The notes below the pieces were generated by a model that saw only the letters and a list, made by a program, of their open reading frames with translations, made no database searches and had not been told where the DNA came from. Of a DNA stretch of 64,000 bases, positions 35,748 to 44,014 are shown piece by piece; the stretch's first letter is position 1, and every line of letters starts with the position of its first letter. Location of the stretch: positions 186,001-250,000 of the forward strand of contig NZ_BMSF01000007.1 in NCBI RefSeq assembly GCF_014649015.1, read 5' to 3'. The position numbers and the translations under genes were made by a program. This DNA comes from Streptomyces narbonensis (GTDB lineage Bacteria; Actinomycetota; Actinomycetes; Streptomycetales; Streptomycetaceae).

Positions 35748-36488
35748 GTGTACCGGTTCCTGAGAACGCCCCGCTGGTGGGGGATCAACGTCTTCGTCCT
35801 GCTGGCGATCCCGTTCTGCGTGTTCATGGGGACCTGGCAGCTGGGGAAGTTCGAGGATCGCGTCGACTCCCATCAGGAGGCCGAGCAGCGGCCCGCCGCG
35901 AGCTCGCTGAAGGCGGCCCCGCTGGCCACGCTCCTGCCGGTCGACAAGGAGACCTCGGGGCGGTCCGCCGAGGCGCGCGGCCGCTTCGGGGAGCAGTTCC
36001 TGGTGCCGCAGCGCGAGCTGGACGGCCGGCCCGGTTCGTACGTCCTGACGCTGCTGAAGACGGACGGCGGCCGGTCGCTGCCGGTGGTCCGGGGCTGGCT
36101 CCCCACGGGCGCGACGGCCCCGGCCCCGCCATCCGGCGAGGTCACGGTGGTGGGCGCGCTCCAGGCCTCGGAGAACCCGGGGACGAAGGGTGCCCACACG
36201 GCGGGCGGCCTGCCCGAGGGGCAGCTCGGCATGATCAGCGCGGCCGCCCTGGTGAATGTGGTCAACGACGACGTCTACGACGCCTGGATCACCCTCACCG
36301 ACTCCCCCTCCGGCCTCACGCCCGTCCCGGCGGAGGCCGCCGCGGGGACGAGCCTGGACGTGAAGGCCTTCCAGAACCTCGGCTACACCGCGGAGTGGTT
36401 CGTCTTCGCCGGCTTCGTGCTCTTCATGTGGTTCCGCCTGGTGCGCCGTGAGGCGGAGGCCTCCCGGGACGAGGCGCTGGGTCTTTAG
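35748..36488 (+). CDS. SURF1-family cytochrome oxidase assembly protein
   Basis: 246 residues from the GTG at 35748. Two transmembrane helices, at about 13-31 (VFVLLAIPFCVFMGTWQLG) and near the C-terminus (EWFVFAGFVLFMWFRLV), enclose the extracytoplasmic SURF1 domain. TWQLGKFE is the conserved first motif and GYTAEWFVFA the last. The family helps insert heme a into the aa3 oxidase. The stop codon TAG is part of the inverted repeat that follows. Confidence 0.9.
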   Translation: MYRFLRTPRWWGINVFVLLAIPFCVFMGTWQLGKFEDRVDSHQEAEQRPAASSLKAAPLATLLPVDKETSGRSAEARGRFGEQFLVPQRELDGRPGSYVLTLLKTDGGRSLPVVRGWLPTGATAPAPPSGEVTVVGALQASENPGTKGAHTAGGLPEGQLGMISAAALVNVVNDDVYDAWITLTDSPSGLTPVPAEAAAGTSLDVKAFQNLGYTAEWFVFAGFVLFMWFRLVRREAEASRDEALGL

Positions 36489-36545
36489 GGGGTGTCTTAC
36501 CGATCAGGCCGGGCTCGCGGGGTCTGATCGGTAAGACACCCCCTA
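36486..36545. repeat. Perfect 22-bp inverted repeat starting at the SURF1 stop codon
   Basis: Arms at 36486-36507 (starting TAGGGGGTGTCTTACC) and 36524-36545 are exact complements around a 16-nt loop. It could be a terminator or a small palindromic mobile unit; unlike most hairpins nearby its stem is not GC-only. Confidence 0.8.
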
Positions 36546-36550
36546 GGAGC

Positions 36551-36606
36551 GACACGGAGAAGGGCCTGGAGGACCGGCAGACGGTCTCCAGGCCCTTCTC
36601 CGTGTC
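36551..36606. terminator. Second, bidirectional terminator with 21-bp stem
   Basis: Arms 36551-36571 (starting GACACGGAGAAGGGCC) and 36586-36606 are exact complements and the pairing continues inward with one bulge. It lies between the convergent SURF1 and anti-sigma-like genes, 5 bp from the preceding inverted repeat. Confidence 0.8.
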
Positions 36607-36628
36607 CGACGAGGGACGCCGGCTCCGC

Positions 36629-38041
36629 TCAGGTGCCGGCGAGGATGCCGGTGCGGTAGATCGTGCCCGCGCAGGCGTTGGGGACGGTCGCCACGGCGAC
36701 GGGGCCGCCGGGCTCCGCCGTGTGGCTGACCGAGACGCTGCCGTCCGCCGGCACGCCGTCCGCCCGGAGCAGCTGCGGTGCGGCGCCGCCCTCCGCCTCC
36801 GTACCGGTTCCGGTGTCCGTGCCGGCCGTCCCCCCACCGGGGTCCTGGGTGACCGGTTCCGTCGTCGGGGGCGTCGTCGTCGGCGGAGGGGTCGTCGGCG
36901 GGACCGTCGGCGTCGGCTCGGTCGGGGTCGGCTGGGTCGTCGGCGCGGTCGGGGTCGGCTCCGTCGTCGGGGTGCCCCCGGTCATCGGGCAGGTCTCGCT
37001 CGGCAGCCAGGCGAACCGCACCTCGTAGGAGCCGCTGGGCTTCAGGAGGAGCACGGTGGCCTCCTGCGCGGGATCGGGCAGTCCACTGCCGTCCCCTGCG
37101 GTGTGCCGGACGACCGAGATCCGGGCCGGGTCGGCAGCGCCCCTGGCCTCGAAGCTGACGATGCCGCTGCCGTCGACGACGCAGCTCTCCCCGGAGACGT
37201 TGGCGACGCGGAACGTGCCGTACACGCTCCCCGACCCGTCGGGGCCGCTCGTCTGGGTCGAACTGACTCCGAGCTGACCGGGCTCGCACTGCGGCGCGTC
37301 GCCGGGCAGCGGGTTCAGCGTGGCCTGCGGCCCCTGGGTGCTCGTACCGCTCCCGGGCTGCTGCGGCTTGCCCGTGGCCCCGTCGACCGTGCCCTGGCTG
37401 GGGGACACCTGTGACGCCGGGGACTGGGAGGTCTTCCCGCCCTCGATGCCCGTCTCGGCTCCGGTGCCGCCCTGGGCCTCCTGGCCGTGACCGGCGTTCA
37501 CGGGGTTGGCGGCGGTGACCCCGCCCGAGTTCGCGACGTGGACGAAGGCCGGGACGGCCGTTCCGATGAGGACGGCGGCCGCGGCGGCGCCGACGACGGC
37601 CTGCCGCTTGCGGGCCCGCCGCGCGGGAACGGCCCGGCGCAGGTGGTCCAGCGAGCCGGCGGTGGGCTCCAGGCCCGCGACCGCGCCGTGGAGCAGACGC
37701 CGCAGCGCGAGCTCGTCATCGAGACCGCCGTCGGAATCCGCGTCCGCCCGTGGGCCGGGCTTCCCGCCGAACGCCGCGCCGAACGCCGCGCCCAACTCCG
37801 CGCCGAACTCCGCATCGGGCTCCGGATCAGACTCGGAACCGCGCTCGATGTTCAGCATCCGTCGTCCACTCAGATCGTCACGTTCATCACGGGCGGCACG
37901 CGCGGCGGCACTGCCGTCACACTCGCCGTCGCGCTCGCCGGCACGGCCGTCGCGCTCACCGGCACGCTCACCGTCACACTCGCCGTCACGCTCGCCGTCG
38001 CGCTCGTCACGGGGCTCGTCCTTCTCGTGTTCGTGGCTCAT
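36629..38041 (-). CDS. Membrane protein paired with a SigE-type sigma factor (anti-sigma candidate)
   Basis: 470 residues. The N-terminal 45 residues are an Asp/Gly/Glu/Arg repeat (DGERDGE-type), followed by an acidic region, a single transmembrane helix at about 145-168 (VVGAAAAAVLIGTAVPAFVHVA) and a large extracytoplasmic part with a Ser/Gly linker, a beta domain with two Cys pairs and a Pro/Thr-rich stretch. Its ATG overlaps the sigma-factor stop by 4 nt (ATGA), so it is co-translated and is probably the membrane regulator of that sigma factor, although no classical zinc anti-sigma motif is visible. Confidence 0.8.
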   Translation of the reverse strand: MSHEHEKDEPRDERDGERDGECDGERAGERDGRAGERDGECDGSAAARAARDERDDLSGRRMLNIERGSESDPEPDAEFGAELGAAFGAAFGGKPGPRADADSDGGLDDELALRRLLHGAVAGLEPTAGSLDHLRRAVPARRARKRQAVVGAAAAAVLIGTAVPAFVHVANSGGVTAANPVNAGHGQEAQGGTGAETGIEGGKTSQSPASQVSPSQGTVDGATGKPQQPGSGTSTQGPQATLNPLPGDAPQCEPGQLGVSSTQTSGPDGSGSVYGTFRVANVSGESCVVDGSGIVSFEARGAADPARISVVRHTAGDGSGLPDPAQEATVLLLKPSGSYEVRFAWLPSETCPMTGGTPTTEPTPTAPTTQPTPTEPTPTVPPTTPPPTTTPPTTEPVTQDPGGGTAGTDTGTGTEAEGGAAPQLLRADGVPADGSVSVSHTAEPGGPVAVATVPNACAGTIYRTGILAGT

Positions 38042-38766
38042 GCGTTCGCCTCCATCGCGACGCGAAGCGCCGCGATGCCCCGCGAACCGTACGCCTTCAC
38101 CGATCCCAGCGATATCCCGAGCGTCTCGGCGACCTGGGCCTCCGTCATGTCGGCGAAGTACCGCAGCACGAGCACCTCGCGCTGACGCCGCTGCAGGCCC
38201 TTCATCGCCTTGATGAGGTCGTCACGCTCCAGCTGGTCGTACGCCCCCTCCTCCGCGCTGGCCATGTCCGGCATCGGCTTGGACAGCAGCTTGAGGCCGA
38301 GGATGCGGCGGCGCAGCGCGGACCGGGAGAGGTTCACGACGGTCTGGCGAAGGTAGGCGAGCGTCTTCTCGGGCTCGCGGACGCGCTTGCGGGCCGAGTG
38401 GACGCGGATGAACGCCTCCTGGACGACGTCCTCGCAGGAGGCCGTGTCGTCGAGGAGGAGCGCCGCGAGGCCGAGCAGCGACCGGTAGTGGGCACGGTAG
38501 GTCTCGGTCAGGTGGTCGACGGTGGTGCCGGCGGCCATGTCCCCTTCAGCGCTCGTGCGGGGGGACGGGATGCCGTCCGCCGCTCTCATGCGGGATCCCG
38601 TGGGCACGGGGGCGATCACCGGCATCCCGCCGAGCCCGCGCGGACGTCCGAACGGACGGACCGCGGAGCCGCGTACGGGGATGACGGCGGCGCTCCGCAC
38701 GGGGAGCACCCCGGTGCCCGCGCCGCGCAGCGGAGCGATGGTCGCGATGTCGAGTACCTCTGCCAC
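38038..38766 (-). CDS. SigE-family ECF RNA polymerase sigma factor
   Basis: 242 residues from the GTG at 38766; the frame is open 74 codons further upstream but that part is Cys-rich and noncoding in character. An unusual N-terminal extension of about 80 residues precedes region 2 (YRAHYRSLLGLAALLLDDTA, EDVVQEAFIRVH), and region 4 is RQREVLVLRYFADMTEAQVAETLGISLGSV with the HTH. Length and motifs match the SigE-type ECF group of Streptomyces. It forms an operon with the membrane protein downstream. Confidence 0.9.
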   Translation of the reverse strand: MAEVLDIATIAPLRGAGTGVLPVRSAAVIPVRGSAVRPFGRPRGLGGMPVIAPVPTGSRMRAADGIPSPRTSAEGDMAAGTTVDHLTETYRAHYRSLLGLAALLLDDTASCEDVVQEAFIRVHSARKRVREPEKTLAYLRQTVVNLSRSALRRRILGLKLLSKPMPDMASAEEGAYDQLERDDLIKAMKGLQRRQREVLVLRYFADMTEAQVAETLGISLGSVKAYGSRGIAALRVAMEANA

Positions 38767-39030
38767 GCCTGTTGGACACGCCTCCCCCCGCCAGGGTTGT
38801 ACGCGTTCGCCACCGAAATCGACGGTGACCCGTTTGTCCTCATGCGTAACCGTTCTCCCCCGATGCCCCGCTTTCGCAGCGTGCTCCGCGCCACACGATG
38901 GTGAGTGAACGCAGAGACGCGCCCCGCACAACTCGTGGTTGCAACACGGCGGAACAGCATCGTCGAACACGGAATCACCGCAGTTCAAGAGGTATCTGAC
39001 GCCTTTTTGCTCACAGCGCCTTCACAGATC

Positions 39031-40098
39031 CTACAAATCCGTGACAACCGATTCCGCGATCTGCAGTGCATTGAGCGCCGCGCCCTTGCGGAGGTTGTCG
39101 GCGCAGACGAAGAAGTCGAGGGCGCGCTCGTCGTCCATCGACCGCCGCACCCGTCCGACCCACGCGGGATCGGTGCCGACGACGTCGGCCGGGGTGGGGA
39201 AGTCGCCCGCCGCGGGATCGTCGTACAGCACGACCCCCGGAGAGGTCGCCAGGACCTCGTGCGCGCGCCCGACCGTGACGGGGTGTTCGAAACGCGCGTG
39301 GACGGACACGGAGTGGCCGCTCACGACGGGAACGCGCAGACAGGTCGCGGCGATCCGCAGCCCGGGCAGCCCGAGGATCCTGCGGGTCTCGTCCCGGACG
39401 CGCTCCTCCTCCGAGGAGGCGCCGTCCTCGCCGGCCGTGCCCGACCAGGGCAGGACGTTGAGCGCGAGGGGCCCGGGGAAGGGGCCGGTGTCCTCGCCGA
39501 CGGCCCGGCGGACGTCACCGGGCTGCGTGCCCAGCTCGGCGTCACCGGCCACCAGGCCGAGCTGCGCGCGGAGCGCGTCGGCGCCCGGCTGCCCGGCACC
39601 GGCGCCGCTCGCCGCCTGCTGGGCGGTGACGACCAGTTCGGCGACCCCGAACTCGGCGTGCAGGGCGCCCACGGCGGCGATCAGCGCGAGCGTGGTGCAG
39701 CCGGGGCTCGCGACGATGCCCCGGGGGCGTACGCGCGCCGCGTGCGCGTTGACCTCGGGGACGACGAGCGGCACGTCCGGGTCGCCCCGGAAGGCCGCGG
39801 AGGTGTCCACGACGACCGCGCCCTTGGCGACGGCGACGGGCGCCCACCGGGCGGCCACCTCCTCGGGCACGAGGAAGAGCGCCAGGTCGACGCCGTCCAG
39901 GGACTCCTCGGAGTCCTCGTCGAGCGCGAGGACCTCGCACTCCACCCCGCGGACGGCGGCCTTGGAGCCGGCCGCCCCCGGGGTGTCGAGCAGGCGTATC
40001 TCGCCCCAGACGTCCGCGTGGTGCGTGAGCATCTGGAGCATCACCGAGCCGACGGCTCCGGTCGCACCGACGACCGCGAGCGTCGGCTTCGGCGTCAT
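39031..40098 (-). CDS. asd: Aspartate-semialdehyde dehydrogenase
   Basis: 355 residues. The NADP-binding GATGAVGSVML is at 11-21, the active-site cysteine is in ASPGCTTLAL (about 130-139), and the acid/base His is in GHSVSVH. It reduces aspartyl-4-phosphate to the semialdehyde in the Lys/Met/Thr pathway, directly using the product of the aspartokinase whose gene overlaps it by 4 nt upstream. Confidence 0.96.
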   Translation of the reverse strand: MTPKPTLAVVGATGAVGSVMLQMLTHHADVWGEIRLLDTPGAAGSKAAVRGVECEVLALDEDSEESLDGVDLALFLVPEEVAARWAPVAVAKGAVVVDTSAAFRGDPDVPLVVPEVNAHAARVRPRGIVASPGCTTLALIAAVGALHAEFGVAELVVTAQQAASGAGAGQPGADALRAQLGLVAGDAELGTQPGDVRRAVGEDTGPFPGPLALNVLPWSGTAGEDGASSEEERVRDETRRILGLPGLRIAATCLRVPVVSGHSVSVHARFEHPVTVGRAHEVLATSPGVVLYDDPAAGDFPTPADVVGTDPAWVGRVRRSMDDERALDFFVCADNLRKGAALNALQIAESVVTDL

Positions 40099-40616
40099 CG
40101 GCCGGTGCCTCCATAGACGACGGCCTCGTCCGAGTCGCTGTCCAGACCGAAGGCGGTGTGGACGGCGCGCACGGCCTCGTTGACGTCGTCGGCGCGGGTG
40201 ACGACCGAGATGCGGATCTCGGAGGTCGAGATGAGCTCGATGTTCACGCCCGCGTCGGAGAGCGCCTTGAAGAAGTCCGCGGTGACGCCCGGGTTCGTCT
40301 TCATACCGGCGCCGACCAGGGAGATCTTGCCGATCTGGTCGTCGTAGCGGAGCGAGTCGAAGCCGATCGCGCTCTTCGCCTTCTCCAGCTCGTCGATGGC
40401 CTTGCGGCCCTCGGCCTTCGGGAGGGTGAAGGAGATGTCCGTGAGGCCGGTGGAGGCGGCGGACACGTTCTGCACGATCATGTCGATGTTGATCTCGGCG
40501 TCCGCGACGGCGCGGAAGATGGCCGCGGCCTCACCCGGCTTGTCCGGCACGCCGACAACGGTGATCTTCGCCTCGGAGGTGTCGTGGGCGACACCCGAGA
40601 TGATGGCCTGCTCCAC
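40095..40616 (-). CDS. Aspartokinase beta subunit from an internal in-frame start
   Basis: Within ask, codon 251 is a GTG at 40616 preceded by AAGGAG at 40625-40630, 8 nt away. Translation from it gives 173 residues comprising the ACT-domain region. In Corynebacterium glutamicum the beta subunit of aspartokinase (172 residues) is made from codon 250 of lysC, so position and length agree closely. Expression here is inferred from the site and this precedent. Confidence 0.7.
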   Translation of the reverse strand: MEQAIISGVAHDTSEAKITVVGVPDKPGEAAAIFRAVADAEINIDMIVQNVSAASTGLTDISFTLPKAEGRKAIDELEKAKSAIGFDSLRYDDQIGKISLVGAGMKTNPGVTADFFKALSDAGVNIELISTSEIRISVVTRADDVNEAVRAVHTAFGLDSDSDEAVVYGGTGR

Positions 40617-41366
40617 CTTCTGGGCTCCTTGCGGTTCGTTGCTGACCCACGTGCCCTGCAGTCCCGAGAAGGACGAGCGGACGTGGATCGGGATGTTGTA
40701 GCGGCGCGCGTACTCGACGCACCGGTGCAGCAGCACCTTGGAGCCGGAGGCGGCAAGCTCCAGCATGTCCTCGAAGGAGATCCAGTCGATCTTCTTCGCC
40801 TTCTTCACGACGCGCGGGTCGGCCGTGAAGACACCGTCGACGTCGGTGTAGATCTCGCAGACCTCGGCGTCGAGCGCGGCGGCGAGCGCCACGGCGGTCG
40901 TGTCGGAGCCGCCACGGCCCAGGGTGGTGATGTCCTTCTTGTCCTGGGACACACCCTGGAAGCCGGCGACGATGGCGATGTTGCCCTCGTCGAGGGCGGT
41001 ACGGATCCGGCCCGGCGTGACATCGATGATGCGCGCTTTGTTGTGGACCGAGTCGGTGATGACACCTGCCTGGCTGCCCGTGAACGACTGGGCCTCGTGG
41101 CCCAGGTTTTTGATCGCCATGGCCAGCAGGGCCATGGAGATCCGCTCTCCGGCGGTCAGCAGCATGTCGAACTCACGCCCGGCAGGGATCGGGGATACCT
41201 GCTCGGCGAGATCGATCAGCTCGTCCGTCGTGTCGCCCATCGCGGAAACCACGACGACGACCTGATGGCCGTCCTTCTTGGTGTCCACGATCCGCTTGGC
41301 GACGCGCTTGATGCCTTCGGCATCGGCAACGGAGGAGCCTCCGTACTTCTGCACGACAAGGCCCAC
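40095..41366 (-). CDS. ask: Aspartokinase (alpha subunit)
   Basis: 423 residues. The N-terminal kinase domain carries VQKYGGSSVAD (the KFGGTS-type motif) and LGRGGSDTTAVALAAAL. Two ACT domains follow (about 265-420) for feedback control by lysine and threonine. Length and layout match the actinobacterial class I enzyme with alpha2beta2 structure. The first gene of the ask-asd operon. Confidence 0.96.
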   Translation of the reverse strand: MGLVVQKYGGSSVADAEGIKRVAKRIVDTKKDGHQVVVVVSAMGDTTDELIDLAEQVSPIPAGREFDMLLTAGERISMALLAMAIKNLGHEAQSFTGSQAGVITDSVHNKARIIDVTPGRIRTALDEGNIAIVAGFQGVSQDKKDITTLGRGGSDTTAVALAAALDAEVCEIYTDVDGVFTADPRVVKKAKKIDWISFEDMLELAASGSKVLLHRCVEYARRYNIPIHVRSSFSGLQGTWVSNEPQGAQKVEQAIISGVAHDTSEAKITVVGVPDKPGEAAAIFRAVADAEINIDMIVQNVSAASTGLTDISFTLPKAEGRKAIDELEKAKSAIGFDSLRYDDQIGKISLVGAGMKTNPGVTADFFKALSDAGVNIELISTSEIRISVVTRADDVNEAVRAVHTAFGLDSDSDEAVVYGGTGR

Positions 41367-41481
41367 GTGCGCTCCTCGCTCAGTGTGTGCCGCAGCCGGC
41401 GCTGCGATCGGCTCAGTCTAACGAGGGACCGAAAAACGCCAGCGTGATATCGCATGGTGAGATGCGGTGATCGAGGAGTGA

Positions 41482-43380
41482 TCACACCGGCAGCTCCGCG
41501 AGGGCGTCCGCCACGAGGGCCGTGTGCGGGTGGTGCTCACCGAGGACACGTACGCAGACGGGCAGCAGCTCCTCGTAGTCGGCCCGGGCCCGGTCGACCG
41601 CCCCGGCGCTCGCGTACAGGCCGGCCAGGTTGATCCGGGCGTTCAGGGTCTCCAGGTGTTCCTCGCCGAGGAGCGTCCGCAGCTCGCCCAGCGCGTACAC
41701 GCACACTCCGACGGCCTCGCGGATCCGGTGCGCGGCCTGGTACATCCCGGCGAGTTCGGCGAAGGCCACGAGTGTCTCCCGGCACCTCACGCCCAGCACA
41801 CGGACCAGGTCCGGGAGCACTCCCGCCGTAAGGGCGATCGCCTCTTCCGTGCGCCCGGCACGCAGCTGGGACTGCGCGAGACTGACCCGCATCAGGAGCG
41901 TGTCCCTGTGGTCGGCCCCGAGCACCTCGGTCAGCCTCCGCACCAGCTCGACCGACCTCTCGACCGCCTCCTCCGGGCGCCCCGTCGAGGCAAGGCTCTC
42001 GGCCACCGCGCCGCGCATCGCGAGGGTGAACGGATCATCCCGGCCCAGCAGCCGCTCGGCGCTGATCGCCGCCCGCTCGTGCACATGGACCGCCACCTCG
42101 GGCAAGCCGTTGAACGACAGATACGCACCCGCCGCGACCAGCGGCGGGAGCAGCTGCTTGCCGTCCTGCCCCGGATCCGCGCACCGCAGGTACGCCTCCA
42201 CGTGCGGCATCAGCCCCCGCCATGTCTCCCAGTGGGCCGGATCCTCGGTGTCCAGCGGTACGGCGCGTGAGAGCGCCGTCTCCGCGACCAGCCGGGCCCG
42301 CGCGATCAGGCCCGGCTCCCGGTGCGGGTCCTCGGGATCCGGGCGCCGGGCGACCGCCTGCACCAGTCTGTGCACCGACACCGAGCCGTCCTCGTGGAGC
42401 GTGACCATGCTGTGCGCGGCCAGCTCCCCGAGCGCCCGGCGCACGTCGGGGTCGGGCGGCAGGAGGAGCGTGGGTATCCGGTCCGGCGCGAACCAGGCGA
42501 GCAGCCGCAGGACCGCTCCCGCGTACGGGTCGGAGGCGGCGAGCCGGTCGAGCGTGACGCGCAGGGTCCGGGCGACGGCGTCCTCGGCGTTCCCCGGCCA
42601 GCCGCTGCGGTCCAGCTCCATCAGATACGCGAGCGGGGGCGAGGCCGTGCGGCCGCAGTACGCGGCGGCGATCTCGACGGCCAGTGGCAGCCCCCCGAGG
42701 GCGGCGCACAGGACATCGGCGCCGGTGGTGTCGCGGGGGCCCGCGTGCGTGGCGACCCGGGTGAACAGCTCGACGGCGTCGGCGGCCGGCAGGACGGGCA
42801 GGGTGAGGACCCGCCCGATCCCGTACCAGGCGTCCGTCGTCCGGCTCGTGACGACGATCCGCCCCCGGCCGCCGCTCCGGGCCAACAGGCCCTCCACATC
42901 GGCCGGATCGGTGACGTTGTCGAGGACGAGCAGCCACCCGTCGTGCGCCGACAGCCACTGCAACGCCCGCTCGCGCAGGGCCTCCTGCGGGAGTACGTCG
43001 ACCAGCGCGGGCTGCATCGCGACGGCGAGGGACGCGAGCCCGGCGTCCACGTCGGCCCGGCTCTCGGCTGTGATCCACCAGACGGGGTTGCGGTGTGCCG
43101 CCTGCCGGACGGCCCAGCGGGCGGCGAGCGAGGACTTGCCCACCCCGCCGAGGCCGCAGATCACGACGGTCCCGCCCTCCCGGTCGAGAAGGCCGCCCTC
43201 CTCGCCGCGCCCCACGAAGTGGGCCGCTTTACGGGGCACGTTGACGAGTCCGGCCGGGCAGACCACCGGCCCGAGGACCCCGGGCGGCAGCACCGTCACC
43301 CGGTCCCCGGTGTGCACCCATCCGATGTCCCCGCCGGCCGCGACGGACCGCTCCCCCGACGCGGAGACGCCCTCGCTCAC
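41482..43380 (-). CDS. NB-ARC/TPR (NLR-like STAND) protein with N-terminal Gly-rich motif
   Basis: 632 residues. The first 25 residues carry the motif SASGERSVAAGGDIGWV. The NB-ARC NTPase follows, with P-loop GLGGVGKS (76-83), Walker B WLLVLDN, the sensor VTSRTT and GGLPLAVEIAA. A winged-helix region and a C-terminal TPR array (about 400-632, repeated LARxSLAxxQ/LGxxHxxTL units) complete the NLR-like plan. There is no SARP or LuxR domain. It overlaps the upstream membrane-protein gene by 4 nt and shares the Gly-rich motif with it. A sensor that oligomerises and triggers a partner effector is inferred. Confidence 0.88.
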   Translation of the reverse strand: MSEGVSASGERSVAAGGDIGWVHTGDRVTVLPPGVLGPVVCPAGLVNVPRKAAHFVGRGEEGGLLDREGGTVVICGLGGVGKSSLAARWAVRQAAHRNPVWWITAESRADVDAGLASLAVAMQPALVDVLPQEALRERALQWLSAHDGWLLVLDNVTDPADVEGLLARSGGRGRIVVTSRTTDAWYGIGRVLTLPVLPAADAVELFTRVATHAGPRDTTGADVLCAALGGLPLAVEIAAAYCGRTASPPLAYLMELDRSGWPGNAEDAVARTLRVTLDRLAASDPYAGAVLRLLAWFAPDRIPTLLLPPDPDVRRALGELAAHSMVTLHEDGSVSVHRLVQAVARRPDPEDPHREPGLIARARLVAETALSRAVPLDTEDPAHWETWRGLMPHVEAYLRCADPGQDGKQLLPPLVAAGAYLSFNGLPEVAVHVHERAAISAERLLGRDDPFTLAMRGAVAESLASTGRPEEAVERSVELVRRLTEVLGADHRDTLLMRVSLAQSQLRAGRTEEAIALTAGVLPDLVRVLGVRCRETLVAFAELAGMYQAAHRIREAVGVCVYALGELRTLLGEEHLETLNARINLAGLYASAGAVDRARADYEELLPVCVRVLGEHHPHTALVADALAELPV

Positions 43381-43820
43381 GCGCCGCCGGTCGATACGGA
43401 ACCGATGTCACCGCCCGCCGCGACGGACCGGTCACCGGATGCGGTGACGGAACCGGGGGCGGGCCGCGCGGGTGCGGCGGGGGCCGGGGGCGCCGCCGGG
43501 GCGGGCGCCGGAGCCGTACCGCTACCGCCCTGCGCCACGGACCCGATGTTCCCGCCGGCGGCAACGGAGCCGACGCCGGAGGCGGTCACGACCGGTGCGG
43601 CCGGATGAACCGGAGCGGGCGAGCCAACGCGCCCGAACTGGGCCCAGAGGGAGAGCCCCAGACCGACGGCCGCCAGTACCGCGCCTACGACGCTGGCGAG
43701 TTGGTCGGCCTTCCCGAGGTCGGCGACGGCGACGGCGACCAGCGCGCCGATCCCGACGACACCGACGCCCGCGCCGCTCCGCAGCACTGCCTTCGACCGA
43801 CCGCGTGTCTGCGTTGCCAT
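43377..43820 (-). CDS. Small membrane protein sharing the NLR N-terminal motif
   Basis: 147 residues. Two hydrophobic segments lie at about 16-34 and 42-62 (GVVGIGALVAVAVADLG and SVVGAVLAAVGLGLSLWA). A Pro/Ala-rich tail carries two copies of the motif seen at the start of the NB-ARC protein: TASGVGSVAAGGNIGSV (79-95) and TASGDRSVAAGGDIGSV (126-142). The gene overlaps the NB-ARC gene by 4 nt. A membrane-acting effector recruited through motif-motif contacts is a testable idea. Confidence 0.75.
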   Translation of the reverse strand: MATQTRGRSKAVLRSGAGVGVVGIGALVAVAVADLGKADQLASVVGAVLAAVGLGLSLWAQFGRVGSPAPVHPAAPVVTASGVGSVAAGGNIGSVAQGGSGTAPAPAPAAPPAPAAPARPAPGSVTASGDRSVAAGGDIGSVSTGGA

Positions 43821-43857
43821 GTGCTCATGATGGCAGCGCGGCGGCCGTCTGACGGGA

Positions 43858-43978
43858 TTACGCCGGCATCTCCCTTACCATTCGCGTCAGTTCGGACTCC
43901 CCGAGGATTCCGATCGTCCCGCCGGCCGCCACGGGACCGGTCGCCGGACGCTGCGGCACCGCCCACTCCCCCAGTCAT
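43858..43978 (-). pseudogene. Short motif-bearing peptide, apparently frameshifted
   Basis: From an ATG at 43978 one frame reads MTGGVGGAAASGDRS. One base later the neighbouring frame continues with VAAGGTIGILGESELTRMV and stops at 43858-43860. Joined, they give one more copy of the ASGDRSVAAGGxIG motif just upstream of the membrane-protein gene. Either the gene has suffered a 1-nt indel, or only the second frame is used (33 residues from a GTG at 43959), or frameshifting occurs. Confidence 0.45.
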
Positions 43979-44014
43979 CGGCCCATGATGACAGGGGGCG
44001 GTGGGAGCGGTCCG

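Noticed and set aside
41482..43380. AfsR/SARP-type regulator for the NB-ARC protein
   Set aside because: There is no OmpR-like DNA-binding domain or BTAD region; the protein begins with the short motif and goes straight into NB-ARC.
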